DNA from: Artocarpus heterophyllus
Lineage: Eukaryota > Streptophyta > Magnoliopsida > Rosales > Moraceae
Assembly (NCBI GenBank): GCA_025403435.1
Contig: CM046353.1
Location: 25,084,259 to 25,148,258 of the forward strand
DNA length: 64,000 nt
Reading direction: 5' to 3'
Positions 26,235 to 37,100 of the stretch are shown one piece after another. The position numbers were made by a program, and so were the translations under genes. The notes beneath the pieces were generated by a model. It worked only from the letters and a program-made list of their open reading frames with translations. It made no database searches and was not told where the DNA came from. Position 1 is the stretch's first letter. The number at the start of each line of letters is the position of its first letter.

Positions 26235-27185
26235 TCACATGAAGATAAAGCGTGAAAATAAACAATGGATTTTTGACTAGGTCCTTTTGGATAATTAAAA
26301 TTACAACCCATAAAATAAAAGAGAAAAAAAATTACAAAGGTCTTCTTGTAATTTATACATAATTCCCTGCTTCAATTTTGCAGTCTTCATCGGGTGATTT
26401 ACTGTGCAACAATCTGCTAGGTTACCTTTGAAAATTGATAGGTCTAAGTTCTCAACTGGGCCAAGTGACCCAATGGACTTCTTTTTCTTCATCTTCTTCA
26501 CGTGCAACATCTGCCGCGGTTTTCTATGCATTTCACGTGCACTACACTAATAGGCGAATCAATTCCGTTTTTTTATGTGTATCCATGTGTAGACATTAAT
26601 TGCACATGAACTTTAAATGCTATGTCCCTCCATCACGACAGGTCATGTATTATCATTATTTTCCTCTTCTTTTTTTTTTTTTATTAAAAGATGAGGCTGC
26701 AGGTCAATGTGCATTGAAGATGCACAATAGTGAAAGTCTTTTGATGTGCACGTCAGGTGTATTAAACTCCAACCATCTTTCCTCTTTTTTTTTTTAATGG
26801 TCTTTCCAATCTGCATGTCAAGTGCATTAAATGCACATTAATGAAGGCAACTCTCATGGATGGAAGCATGCGAGTATAGATAAGCTAGCTTTGAGGTGCA
26901 GCAGGTAAAGGAAAGTAATAATAATAATAATAATAAATTACAAAAAGTCTATGCCTCTTATGGGCTTACATAGATTAATCTAATCAAACAGAAAATAAAA
27001 TTACTAATCCAAAAGGACAATATAATTAACGACCAAAAATTCATTCATAAAATAACCATTCATTATATGAGCAAAAATTACAAAGATGCAAAGTGCCCGC
27101 AAACATACATCAAGAACATGAAATTATCAAAACAAAATCATGTTTAATTAAAATTATATATACTATAACCCGCTTTGATGCCATT
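26235..27185 (-). other. Copia-Y leader, copy B, part 2
   Basis: This is the continuation of the Copia-Y leader after the gypsy insertion. It first matches duplicate A (5229-5643), then runs through T-rich tracts, an (AAT)n microsatellite at about 26917-26938, and AT-rich sequence. A site close to the tRNA-Met primer site lies at 27172-27183: the minus strand reads TGGCATCAAAGC, two transitions from TGGTATCAGAGC. No coding sequence was seen. Confidence 0.7.
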
Positions 27186-27724
27186 TGTTGGAATAAATTA
27201 TGAAACACAATGGAAGAAACGGATTGTTGACAAACAAAAATTTTCTAAAAACTTTGTTAATTGGGAATAGCTATATAATTTTAATTAATAATAGAAAGCT
27301 CTGGGATTTTTTTGCCAACCTTTTGAAGACAATTAGGATATCCTAGCTTTCCTCTTTGATACTATGATCTTCCAAACTAAGCCTCCACACCAATGGAAAG
27401 ACGAGTGGGCGTCAAACTGCAAGAATGAATTAACCTCATACTTTTCTAAATCTGCTATGTGCTCAACACATGAGATAGCAAACTTTTTTTTTCAGAGAAG
27501 AACTTTTAGTTTTTCTCTTTGAGTTTTCTGCAAAAGTTACATGAATAATAGATCTCTTGGGATAACTGTTATCTCTCTCTTTTAATATCTGAGCAATTAA
27601 TTATTTTTTAATTAATTTTAAATTTGAAATAACCATCATATCAGATATATGGGAAGGGATATAGTCTGCATTCCTTATCTTTTTGTTATTCTAAAAACAA
27701 ATCACCAAAAAAGATTCTTTTAAA

Positions 27725-27757
<33 letters not shown>

Positions 27758-29314
27758 CTGTTTACGTGTAAACGTAAACTTTACGTTCACATTCCTCTTT
27801 TTTTTTTTTTTAAGTTTAAAAACGTAAACAATCTTTACGTTATAATATATATATATATAATAAAATCTTATATATATATATAAGATTTGGTTCAAAATCA
27901 TATATATATATATATATTTAAATTTAAAAAATATATCATATTTATTTGAAATTACAATTTGAAATTAATCAATTAATTATTTAATTTTGTGTCCAAATAG
28001 GAAAAGACAAAAGGTCGTCCCACTACACATGTGTCACACACAAAATTAAAATTATATTCAAATAATCTTATTATTTAAATATTAATTAATTAATTAATTT
28101 AAAAACTATATTTAGCTAATCTCATCAATTAAATATAATGAATTAATTAATTTAACTAATGCTTAGTTAAATGTGACAATATTTATCACATTATATTATG
28201 TGTCATAGAAAATATTTTTCTGTGTCACATTAATAACTCAAGTGTGAAATAATTAATTCAAAATTCAATAATTTCAAATTAAATTTGTATAATTCATTCT
28301 ATGCATTAAATCCAAAGTAGTGTTATAGAGGTGGCATTGGGGACCTATGAACCTATAACCTAAGCTCCAATAAATTTGACAATTAATTGAACTCTTTAAT
28401 TAATGTGCCAAATTTATTTGTTTCAGTGTTACTCCATTAAAAACCTGAAACTGAACTCTTGAGATTATAGTAAAAATTACTCAAAAAAAATTAGCAAGTA
28501 CTCTATTGATATAATCATTACATATAAGTCAGTCCCCTATAAATAGTTCATAATAAGAGCTAGGTTTATTTTCCATTTACCTCTCTTATTATATATTTAT
28601 TTTTGAGTTCCAATAATTCTCTAATGAACAGTTAATTCATAATCTTATTATGAACGAACGCTCTATTATTCAAGCCTCGAATTATCACTCAAGAGAACTA
28701 TTTTTCTAGCTTCCATAAGGAAGGAATGGATTTTATATCTATATAATATTATTCCCAGCTATTTTATTACATTATGTTTTCAATATGCTAAGTTATGATC
28801 TGTGCTTAGACAAATCTTACCAAGCAAATCAAAAAACATAGTGTCATAAACAGGAGTCTAATAAATACTCAAGATTAAGACTGTCAAATATACGATTATC
28901 ATAGTGATAAATTTGAATACTCTATGTATACCGGATGATTTTTAGAGATTCATAATTTATTTAGTCCAGTCCTATATAATCTCATTATATAAAATACCTC
29001 TAATCTAATGTCTCTACATTAATAGCCCGGATAATGACTATTTCATTTAAAATTAGATTGGACCGCACTTGTAATATTTAATTAAAGATCTTAAATTTTA
29101 ATTAATTATTACGGACTATTTAGATTATTATCTGTAAATTTTATCCCTAAGCATATCACACTTATATGCTAAATTTATAGTCAGACAAATAATTATGCAA
29201 TTTTCTTGATATTTATAAATGTATTCATAACACATATAAGCAACCAAAATAATTATAAATGTCTTTATTATCAATATATACAATGTCATAGTCTTTAAGG
29301 CACCAAACCCAACA
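27186..29314 (-). repeat. Copia-Y 5' LTR
   Basis: This 2129-bp LTR in minus orientation runs from TGTTGGAATAAATTATG to CACCAAACCCAACA. It lies directly beside the primer site at 27172-27183, as a 5' LTR should. The order of landmarks resembles the Copia-1 LTR, with a TCCA...GTTACTCCATTAAAAACC stretch corresponding to the Copia-1 CTACTCCACTAAAAGC stretch, so the two are distant relatives. It is very AT-rich, with (TA)n runs at about 27727-27756, 27845-27860, 27869-27882 and 27900-27918. The flanking target duplication cannot be tested because the other LTR is missing. Confidence 0.75.
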
Positions 29315-29377
29315 TATATTTTAAAGGACAATATCATGGTATATACTTGAATTGGATGAAACACTTAAAAGCCTATA

Positions 29378-29622
29378 CCGTTGCGTGGTTTTTCCTTTCA
29401 AGAACTTTTTAGTAGCCGTATGTTTTACAATTTTCCCCAAGCATTCAATGGTTCAAATACACTAACCTTTGACCCCTGAAAAAAAAAAAAAAAACAATAA
29501 CCGTTGCGTGGTTTTTCCTTTCAAGCACTTTTTAGTAGCCGTATGTTTTACAATTTTCCCCAAGCATTCAATGGTTCAAATACACTAACCTTTGACCCCT
29601 GAAAAAAAAAAAAAAACAATAA
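29378..29622. repeat. Tandem duplication, two copies of about 123 bp
   Basis: The unit starts CCGTTGCGTGGTTTTTCC and ends in a poly-A run plus AACAATAA. The second copy starts at 29501. The copies differ by very few bases (for example AAGAAC against AAGCAC), so the duplication is recent. It lies about 1.6-1.8 kb upstream of the WRI1 start codon. Confidence 0.9.
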
Positions 29623-30251
29623 CCTTTGAGGAGGAAGAAAAAAAAGGAGAAAGGGAGAAGAAGATTCTGGAAAAATTTTTTAGGGTGTAACGTGGAAGTT
29701 GTTGTAGTCCGTAAATATGCGGGGAACGCCTCGTGTTGGCAAAGGAAAGTGGTCGAAAGAGTTGAAATTGCGGAATGTGATGCGTGCGCAGCAGTAGGTC
29801 CACCTTTTCAAAATACCAGAGGCCTAATTAGCAAGCCTTTTATTCAGGAATTCCACAACAAAAATGACAAAATAAACCTCAAATTAACGACTAAACCTCT
29901 TGTTAAGTAATAGCTCATCATTTATTGAACAAAGAAAAATACTAATTATTGATGTTTTGCCCAGCTTGAATGAATCATGAATGCAAGCTCTCGTGATAAA
30001 GGTTACATAGAATTTTCAAATTTATGTGTTAATCATTTGAAGTATGCAAAATTGAATGCTATCTGACGCCATAATATAAGTTTGAGAAATGACACTTTAA
30101 TATGCACATATCTTTACAAAGCACGTCTTTGCTCAGTCTTTTTTTTTTTTAAACACTTTAAGGTACTTTTAGACCACATGTAGTTACACGCATAATTGAG
30201 GATAATTTTCACCATAATCTAATGTTAAAAATTACACCCTCAGAGGGAATC

Positions 30252-30337
30252 AGAAGATGAATTTGATATAAATGAATAATCTTTTATTTTTATTAGAAGA
30301 TGAATTTGATATAAATGAATAATCTTTTATTTTTATT
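30252..30337. repeat. Tandem duplication, 2 x 43 bp
   Basis: Two apparently identical 43-bp units begin AGAAGATGAATTTGATATAA, the second at 30295. It lies about 0.9 kb upstream of the WRI1 start codon. Confidence 0.9.
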
Positions 30338-30780
30338 TAAAATTAAAAAGTATTTGAAATAAGAATCGGCTCTCATTTATTTGGTAACCAAATTTTAAAC
30401 TGTCTTGAAAATCAAAAACCAATTTTCCCTTCTAGAATTTAACTCTCAAGTAAAATGAATGCCCAAATGGACAAGAGCCAAGTAACTGATATTCATGCCC
30501 AATTTCCTGCATTAAAAACCTCTCAGAAAGGAAAAAAAATCCCAAAAGGAAAAACCCAAAAAAAAATTTGAAATTGGAGTGTGAAGAGATTCTTTAAACA
30601 TAGAAAGGCCGGCAAAATAGAGCAAATCCCATTGGTGGCATGGCTGCGCCTCAAAGCCAAGTGTAGGGCACTTAATTAACTCATGGTTAAATTAACCTAA
30701 CTCCAATTCTGTCTTTGACCCAAGGTTACGACCTTTTAGTCTTACACACTTGTAACCCCCCCTCCCATTTTGTTCTCCCT

Positions 30781-30992
30781 CCTAAGTTTTCACCCACAAT
30801 ATACAATACAATACAAGACTTGGGTTTTTGCTATTTTAGAGCACTCTTCCCTTGTGCTCTCTTCTCTTTTCCTCAACTCTCTTTGTTTTGGTAAACCACT
30901 TTTTAGGTTATCAGAATTCTCCTCATTTTCTCCAATATAGTCTTCAATTCAGATTTCAAGAGAAGTGAAAGATACACCTACCCACAAAAAAA

Positions 30993-31037
<45 letters not shown>

Positions 31038-31182
31038 ACACAATAATGTCTGTGCCAGATTATATCATCTTTTTTTTTTCCATAACTAGTACATTGCTCT
31101 TTTTTTTCGTGTCCCTTTTCTTTTCTGATATATTTGTGTTTTTGGGAAAGCGAGAGAGAAAGTAGTAAACCAAGAGACCCAA
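30781..31182 (+). promoter_or_regulatory. Probable WRI1 core promoter and 5' UTR
   Basis: A stretch rich in CT (CTCTCTTCTCTTTTCCTC near 30858-30875) upstream of the WRI1 start codon resembles plant core-promoter or leader sequence. I could not fix a TATA box or a start site. A (CA)n microsatellite lies at about 30999-31036. The first ATG that gives the conserved WRI1 frame is at 31183, in the context CCCAAATGAAG. Small ATG frames upstream were not tested for a role. Confidence 0.45.
30999..31036. repeat. (CA)n microsatellite in putative WRI1 5' UTR
   Basis: An uninterrupted ACACAC run of about 17-18 repeats follows a short ATATAT run, ending about 150 bases before the WRI1 start codon. Confidence 0.9.
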
Positions 31183-34100
31183 ATGAAGAGGTCTCCTTCT
31201 TCTTGCTCTTCTTCATCTTCTTCCTCATTTGCCGAGCCTGAAATTCTTCAGGTCAAATCCGAGAAATTATCCAAGGGGAAAAAACGTGCAAGGAAAGATC
31301 ATAATATTTTTGTTGGCAAAGAAAAAGAAAATAATGCCAATTCTTCTTCTTCTTCTGCAGCATCAGCAGGAAGGAGAAGCTCCATTTATAGAGGAGTCAC
31401 AAGGTATTTTTTGGTGGTTTGATTTTCTATACTTTTCCTCACTTTCTCCATCGTTTTCCTAGGTGGGTTTTCGTTTGCATGCATTGAGTTCATGCTTGGT
31501 CGTGCAGGCATAGGTGGACGGGGAGGTTTGAAGCACACTTGTGGGATAAGAGTTCGTGGAATAATGTTCAGAACAAAAAAGGACGACAAGGTAACAAAAC
31601 AAAACAAAACAAAATTTTAAATTAAATTAAATTAAGTACTTTCGAAAAACACGTAATATAAAATTCCTGATTATTATAGAGTGAATCAAGGAGAGATCTA
31701 TTGGCATCATAGTGTTTTTTTAATAATTTCTTTTGGTTTTTCAAACTTTATAGCAATTCTTAATTATTTATTATGTTTTGTTTCTGAGTACTGACTGTGT
31801 TTTTATTCCTGATAATCTCTGCCATTTGCAACGTTCGTTTGGCACTCACTTGTCGTTGCTTAAATTTTAATTTAGTTTATTTGGGTAAGTCTCATTTCCC
31901 CTACTACATGATCTTAATCTAGCTACCATTTACAACTATTTTTTTCTTTATTTTTATGCTTTTAAACTTTATAATCTTATCTCCACATTTTAAAGTCTTA
32001 ATCATCTTTCCCTCTCTTTCTCTTCCTTCTTTTTCAATTTTCTTATTTAGAGAAAAATATAAAATATAGATAAATATTCTCCTTATTATATGTGTTATTA
32101 TGCAGAGAGTATTTCAACATTGATTTTCTATATTAAATTACTTGCTCGCCTAATTATAGCATTACCAAAAAAGAACTCTCCATAGTGTAGTCAAAATTAT
32201 TGTATTCAAGTCTTGGAAGTTGAAACCACCCTGATTACATACTAGAAAAGAATGAGAAAATTTTATTGAACTTAATTTTATTTTATTAATTTGATTTATT
32301 TATGTTGTGATATGTTATAGGGGCCTACGATAGCGAGGTGGCTGCTGCCCGTACCTATGATCTTGCAGCTCTCAAGTACTGGGGTCCTAATGCAACCTTG
32401 AATTTCCCGGTATATGAATTTGTGTTATACTTCAATTTTTTCCCCCTTTGAAGTTGGAATTAATCTTACATATGCTTTAAATTTTGTGGCTAATTATGAT
32501 ATATGATAGTTTGTCAAAAGAAGAGATTATCATATTTGCCTTGCTGGAATTTCTAACAATTGCAAACTTGGGTAACTTATTCGCTGATGCAGATAGATTC
32601 GTATACAAAAGAAATAGAAGAAATGGAAAAGGTTACTAAGGAAGAATATTTGGCCTCTTTGCGGCGACGGAGTAGTGGCTTTTCTAGAGGAGTTTCTAAA
32701 TATCGTGGGGTAGCCAGGTAATTAATTAAGTGAAAGCGGTACACACAAAATTAAACAAAGTTCGCGATTTTTTATTACCTGACCAATTAAAGTGATGTAC
32801 TAAGTTTTAAATGGCACAATATCAATTAGGAGACTAATATGTTTGAGTGATTGAAAAAAAAAAGCCATATATCAGATTTCTTCCAACTAAAAGAATGTAG
32901 GATCATTGCTACTAGGAGTTGTGGTCAGGACATTGTTGTTCCTAAACCATGACTACGGTCGTGATCTCTAAAAAAGAGAAATGCTGATGTATGCATGATT
33001 TGACCCGTTAGTTTACATGGACTCCGTAGAAATTAATGGTCCAAATCGTGTACTCGCAACACGCGCTAGAATTTATCACTCGTCACTCCATAATTGATCT
33101 CACCGCATGAATGGTGGAAAATGGCCAACATCCTTAGCATGCGTTTAATTTCTGGCCAAATTTCAGAAGGAGGATTTTTTTTTTTTTTTTGGTAATGTAG
33201 AGGAACTTGGTAGTGCCCTTGGTATAATTGTATATGCATTCCATTTATATGATTTTTTTTCTTTTTTTTTCATATAATTTTCTTCTATGAATCTGTATCT
33301 CATAGTTGAAAAAAAATATTACTTTCGCGCAGACATCATCATAATGGACGGTGGGAGGCTCGAATTGGTAGAGTTTTCGGGAACAAGTATCTGTACTTGG
33401 GAACATATAGTACGTTCTTTCTTCTTCTAATTTTTTGCTTTTAAAATTTGTAGATATTTATGTTATTTCTTTTATACCTTTTGCATCTCGTTCAAAATTA
33501 TTTTTGTGTGCTTTTAAGATGCTACAAAATGGTCCTACAAGGTTGAAATTTCTTGTGATGTGTCGTATATATATTCATGTTATGGAAAATGTTTCCTTCA
33601 TTAACATGTTAGATAAATTGGTAGCTAGCCAGCAACAACGACAAAAAATAGAATTATAACATCTTATAATTTCAGAATCATTTTTCACGTATAATTGAGA
33701 AATTATTTGACTTTTTTTTTTCTACAATTTCTTGATTATTTTTGAAGAGCTTACAGAACCCCACAAACAAACAAAGAAAAAGAGATAATAATGCATTAGT
33801 ATTGTTGTTTCCCCACAAACAAACAATAATTGTACTGTTGTTTTTTCCTCTTCCTTTTTTTATTTATGTATTTCTTTTTTTTTTTTCAAAGTGTGCATTG
33901 AAGTCCGAGTGCCAACTTTGTGCTTCCTATAAATGTCAAATTTGAACTGTTAGTAGTTTTAGACACTGAAATAGCGTGGCAACAGCAATTCCGTACACTC
34001 CATAATACGATTTAATATTTTTTCTTCCCACTTTACACTTTTAGATTTATGCAATATTGTTCTTCCTAATTTTCATTAAAAAATATTATTTTTTTCTTAC

Positions 34101-37100
34101 TTTTAATATTTCAAATTTAAGAAATTGCTTAGCCTACTAATTTATAATTCAATTAACTTTTCAATTAGAAATAGATCTTTAAGATATTGCTTAACCTATT
34201 AATTTATGACTCGATCAACTTTTCCATTAGAAGCAGATCTTATTTTCTTATTTCAAACTTTAAAATATTTGCTACGATGCTGCATATATCCGTTCATACG
34301 TACACATATGGAAATACTTATGTTTTCTTCTTTTTTTTCCCTTTGTCTCATAAGGCGGAATTTTCTTTTAATTTTTTTGGGATACAAGGCAGAACGTTTT
34401 TTATTTCACTACTTGTTAACGTCGATCAGTTTTCCAAATTTGATGTTTTTTTTTTGTCTAACAAAATTATGGCATTTTCTCATATATTCTACTTTATGTA
34501 CTTGTAGTGTCTTTAATAGGGTGTTTGGGAGGTTTGAACCTTTTGGTTAAAACCACTTTAGTATATGAGAATTTAACATTATAGTTTTGTTTTTTTGACA
34601 TTGTAGCATATGAGTGCTTTATACTGCAGTAATGAATTGGTTTTAATTAAAACTAAAAATGCCAAAAACCTTATAAAATGTACACTTATAAGACATAATT
34701 ATTTGAGCTTATATTTGTATTTGCGTGAAATCATGAGTGTCTTATAACCTTATCTGATCTAAATCAAACTTAATGAAAAAGGGTTAGATCCATACACTTA
34801 GGCCTTAGTCAGCGTAATTATTTGTTTAAAGGGGATCCTAAATAGAGCCAGAGTTTGGATTGTCTACATGAGGTAGTTCCATAAGATACCGCAATTAGCC
34901 AACCATTAGTTTGACCGAAATGAGATTGACTCTAATCGGGAAGGAAACAACCGAAGATTGATTTGACTGGAGTACGGCACGTGACGCCCCAAGTGCCTGT
35001 CATTCTTCGTAAAACAAAAAAGAAGGAAAAAAAAAAAACAGAAGGAATCAGATTTTGCAGAGGTCACTGAATTGAAACCTTTTCTTTTGCAAAAGTGGCA
35101 GGCACGGGGACTCACGTGTTGCTTCTAGTTCTGTCTGTTGGTCTGTCTGCTAGCCATGTCACCCAAGGTGCATAACCTTACCAACTCTGCGGGACCACTA
35201 CTACCATTCAGGAGAGAAATCCATGCCAATTTGGACCAACTCATGAATTTTTACAAGCCTTTTCAAAACGTGGTTCCAACTTACTTATTGTTGCTTTTAA
35301 TTGCGAGTTAAAACCCCCAAATGTGGCTCCATATTAGGGCTGTATAAAAACCGCCTCACATCCATCAACTGTCCGTGCCCGCGCCCGTTCATCTCAAAAA
35401 AAGCAAGTTTACGTTAGCAACCCATTGGTGGGACGGGTTGAACCCGCCCACCAATATATTCGGTGGGCGGGGTTGGTTTTAAGTTTTTGAGGGCGGGTTC
35501 AACCTGCACCCGCCCGCCTATATATTTTTTTAAAAAAACTTATCATTTATTTGATTTTGTTCATATTTTAAAGATGATTGAACAATCCAACACTTCAAGC
35601 ATGGGCTCGGCTGTCTCTTGACATATTAGAAATTGAAAATTCTCCTATTATTTTGTGAAGTGATCAAAATTCAAATCAAGTAAATTAGTAGAGAAAGCCC
35701 TAAAAGAAAAAGAACACTTGACTTTGTTCATCATTTCATTTGTAGCATTCTATTATTTTCGAACTCAATGAATAAGCTTTAATTTTTATGGACTCTTGAC
35801 TTTATTTATCACTTTATATGTAGTTGATGTTTCTTGTTGTAGTGAATGATTATGTTTCTTAATTTGTACTTTTGAATATGGTCACTGTCTTTAAGCATCA
35901 AACTTGTTGGGAATGCTTTATGTATTATCATCTTATATTTTCTATAAATTTTCTTCACTTTCTAAAAAAAATGTCCAAAAAATTACATTGGGCAATAGCA
36001 TAGGTCTTAACCGCCTCAACCCGCCCACAACCACCCAAAATTAAACCAAAACCGCCCGCCATGTGGTGGGCGGTTTGCGGGTTGATTAATCGCTAACCCG
36101 CCATCCAAAAAAATCGCATCGCACCCATTCAAAAACCATCAAACCGCCCGCCGTTCACCCCTACTCCATATTATGAGAGAAAATTATGTGGTTTAACTTC
36201 CCAAATGGGCTATTAGTGTACAATTTGTAGAAGTTTAGCATGGACTTATTTTCATGGAAAATTTTGGCTTCCAAAATAGGTTAGTCCTACCTTTTAATCT
36301 ACAATCATATTGTTTGTTGCTGTGTGTTGACGGGTCATGATTTGTAGAGGAGAGCTGGGCTGCTTGCAGAGCCCCAGCTCCTGAAAACTGATACTTGCTA
36401 TTTCTTGCAATGTTGGGGCTCACGGTGTCCCCAAGCATTTGTGCACCTTGTGAGAGAGCAAATATTTTTCATTGTCGCAATGACCCATTCAATTCTTGAA
36501 CTGGGGTGGGGTCTTCAGCTATTGAACTGGGGTGGGGTCTTCAGCTAGTTCCCACGTGGAATATCCACACGAATCCAACGGATTGCATGGCTTGTTGCAA
36601 TAATTTTGGTCCCTTCCACAGAATTCTCCCGATCGAATATTAGTCATATATGCACATTGTTACATGCAAGTAAACCATAGGATAAAGAATTGGAGGGATA
36701 TTAGGTTAATATTGACAAGTATTAGACATTCAAGCCTGATTTTTTTATTTTATTATTTTTTAAGGCTTCAGTGTTGAACACTGATGACCAATAAATCAAT
36801 ATTTACACAAGGCTCTCTTTTCTTATATATATTTCAATTTAGTTGTTTCAAGAAGTTTTCTAAAGAGAAACCGAAGGAAAAATATTGTAAATGATAATAG
36901 CAACACCTTCAATGAACTTTCCGAGGAAAAAACATATTAAAGAATCTTATAGTTATTTTTTGGCTAGAATATTAAGAATCTTATAGGGTCCATGGGGTAA
37001 ATGAATTCGAATTGTATTAATTTAGATTATTATGATTTGAGTTGTAATATTTGATTTGGTGATTTAAAACTATCCGATTAATGTTTAGATATGCATTCAA

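Larger units (their letters stand above)
29315..30780. other. Intergenic region upstream of WRI1
   Basis: There is no convincing gene here. It contains the 123-bp tandem duplication at 29378-29622, a 43-bp tandem duplication at 30252-30337 and several homopolymer A or T runs. An open frame at 29626-29910 has a Lys/Arg-rich start and no recognisable domain. Confidence 0.6.

Noticed and set aside
28536..28546. CTATAAATAG on the plus strand of the Copia-Y LTR considered as a host-gene TATA box
   Set aside because: It is inside an LTR that reads in minus orientation, with no plus-strand gene for 2.6 kb downstream.
29626..29910. 94-codon plus-strand frame upstream of WRI1 with a basic N-terminus
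   Set aside because: No recognisable domain, an A-rich start created by a tandem-duplicated poly-A region, and no supporting splice or promoter context.
30965..31165. 66-codon frame across the (CA)n repeat before WRI1
   Set aside because: A low-complexity translation of a microsatellite plus T-rich DNA; it is not a credible protein.
34516..34690. GGGTGTTTGGGAGG start in WRI1 intron 6 considered as a second small transposon
   Set aside because: No matching inverted end or duplication could be found, so the resemblance may be chance.
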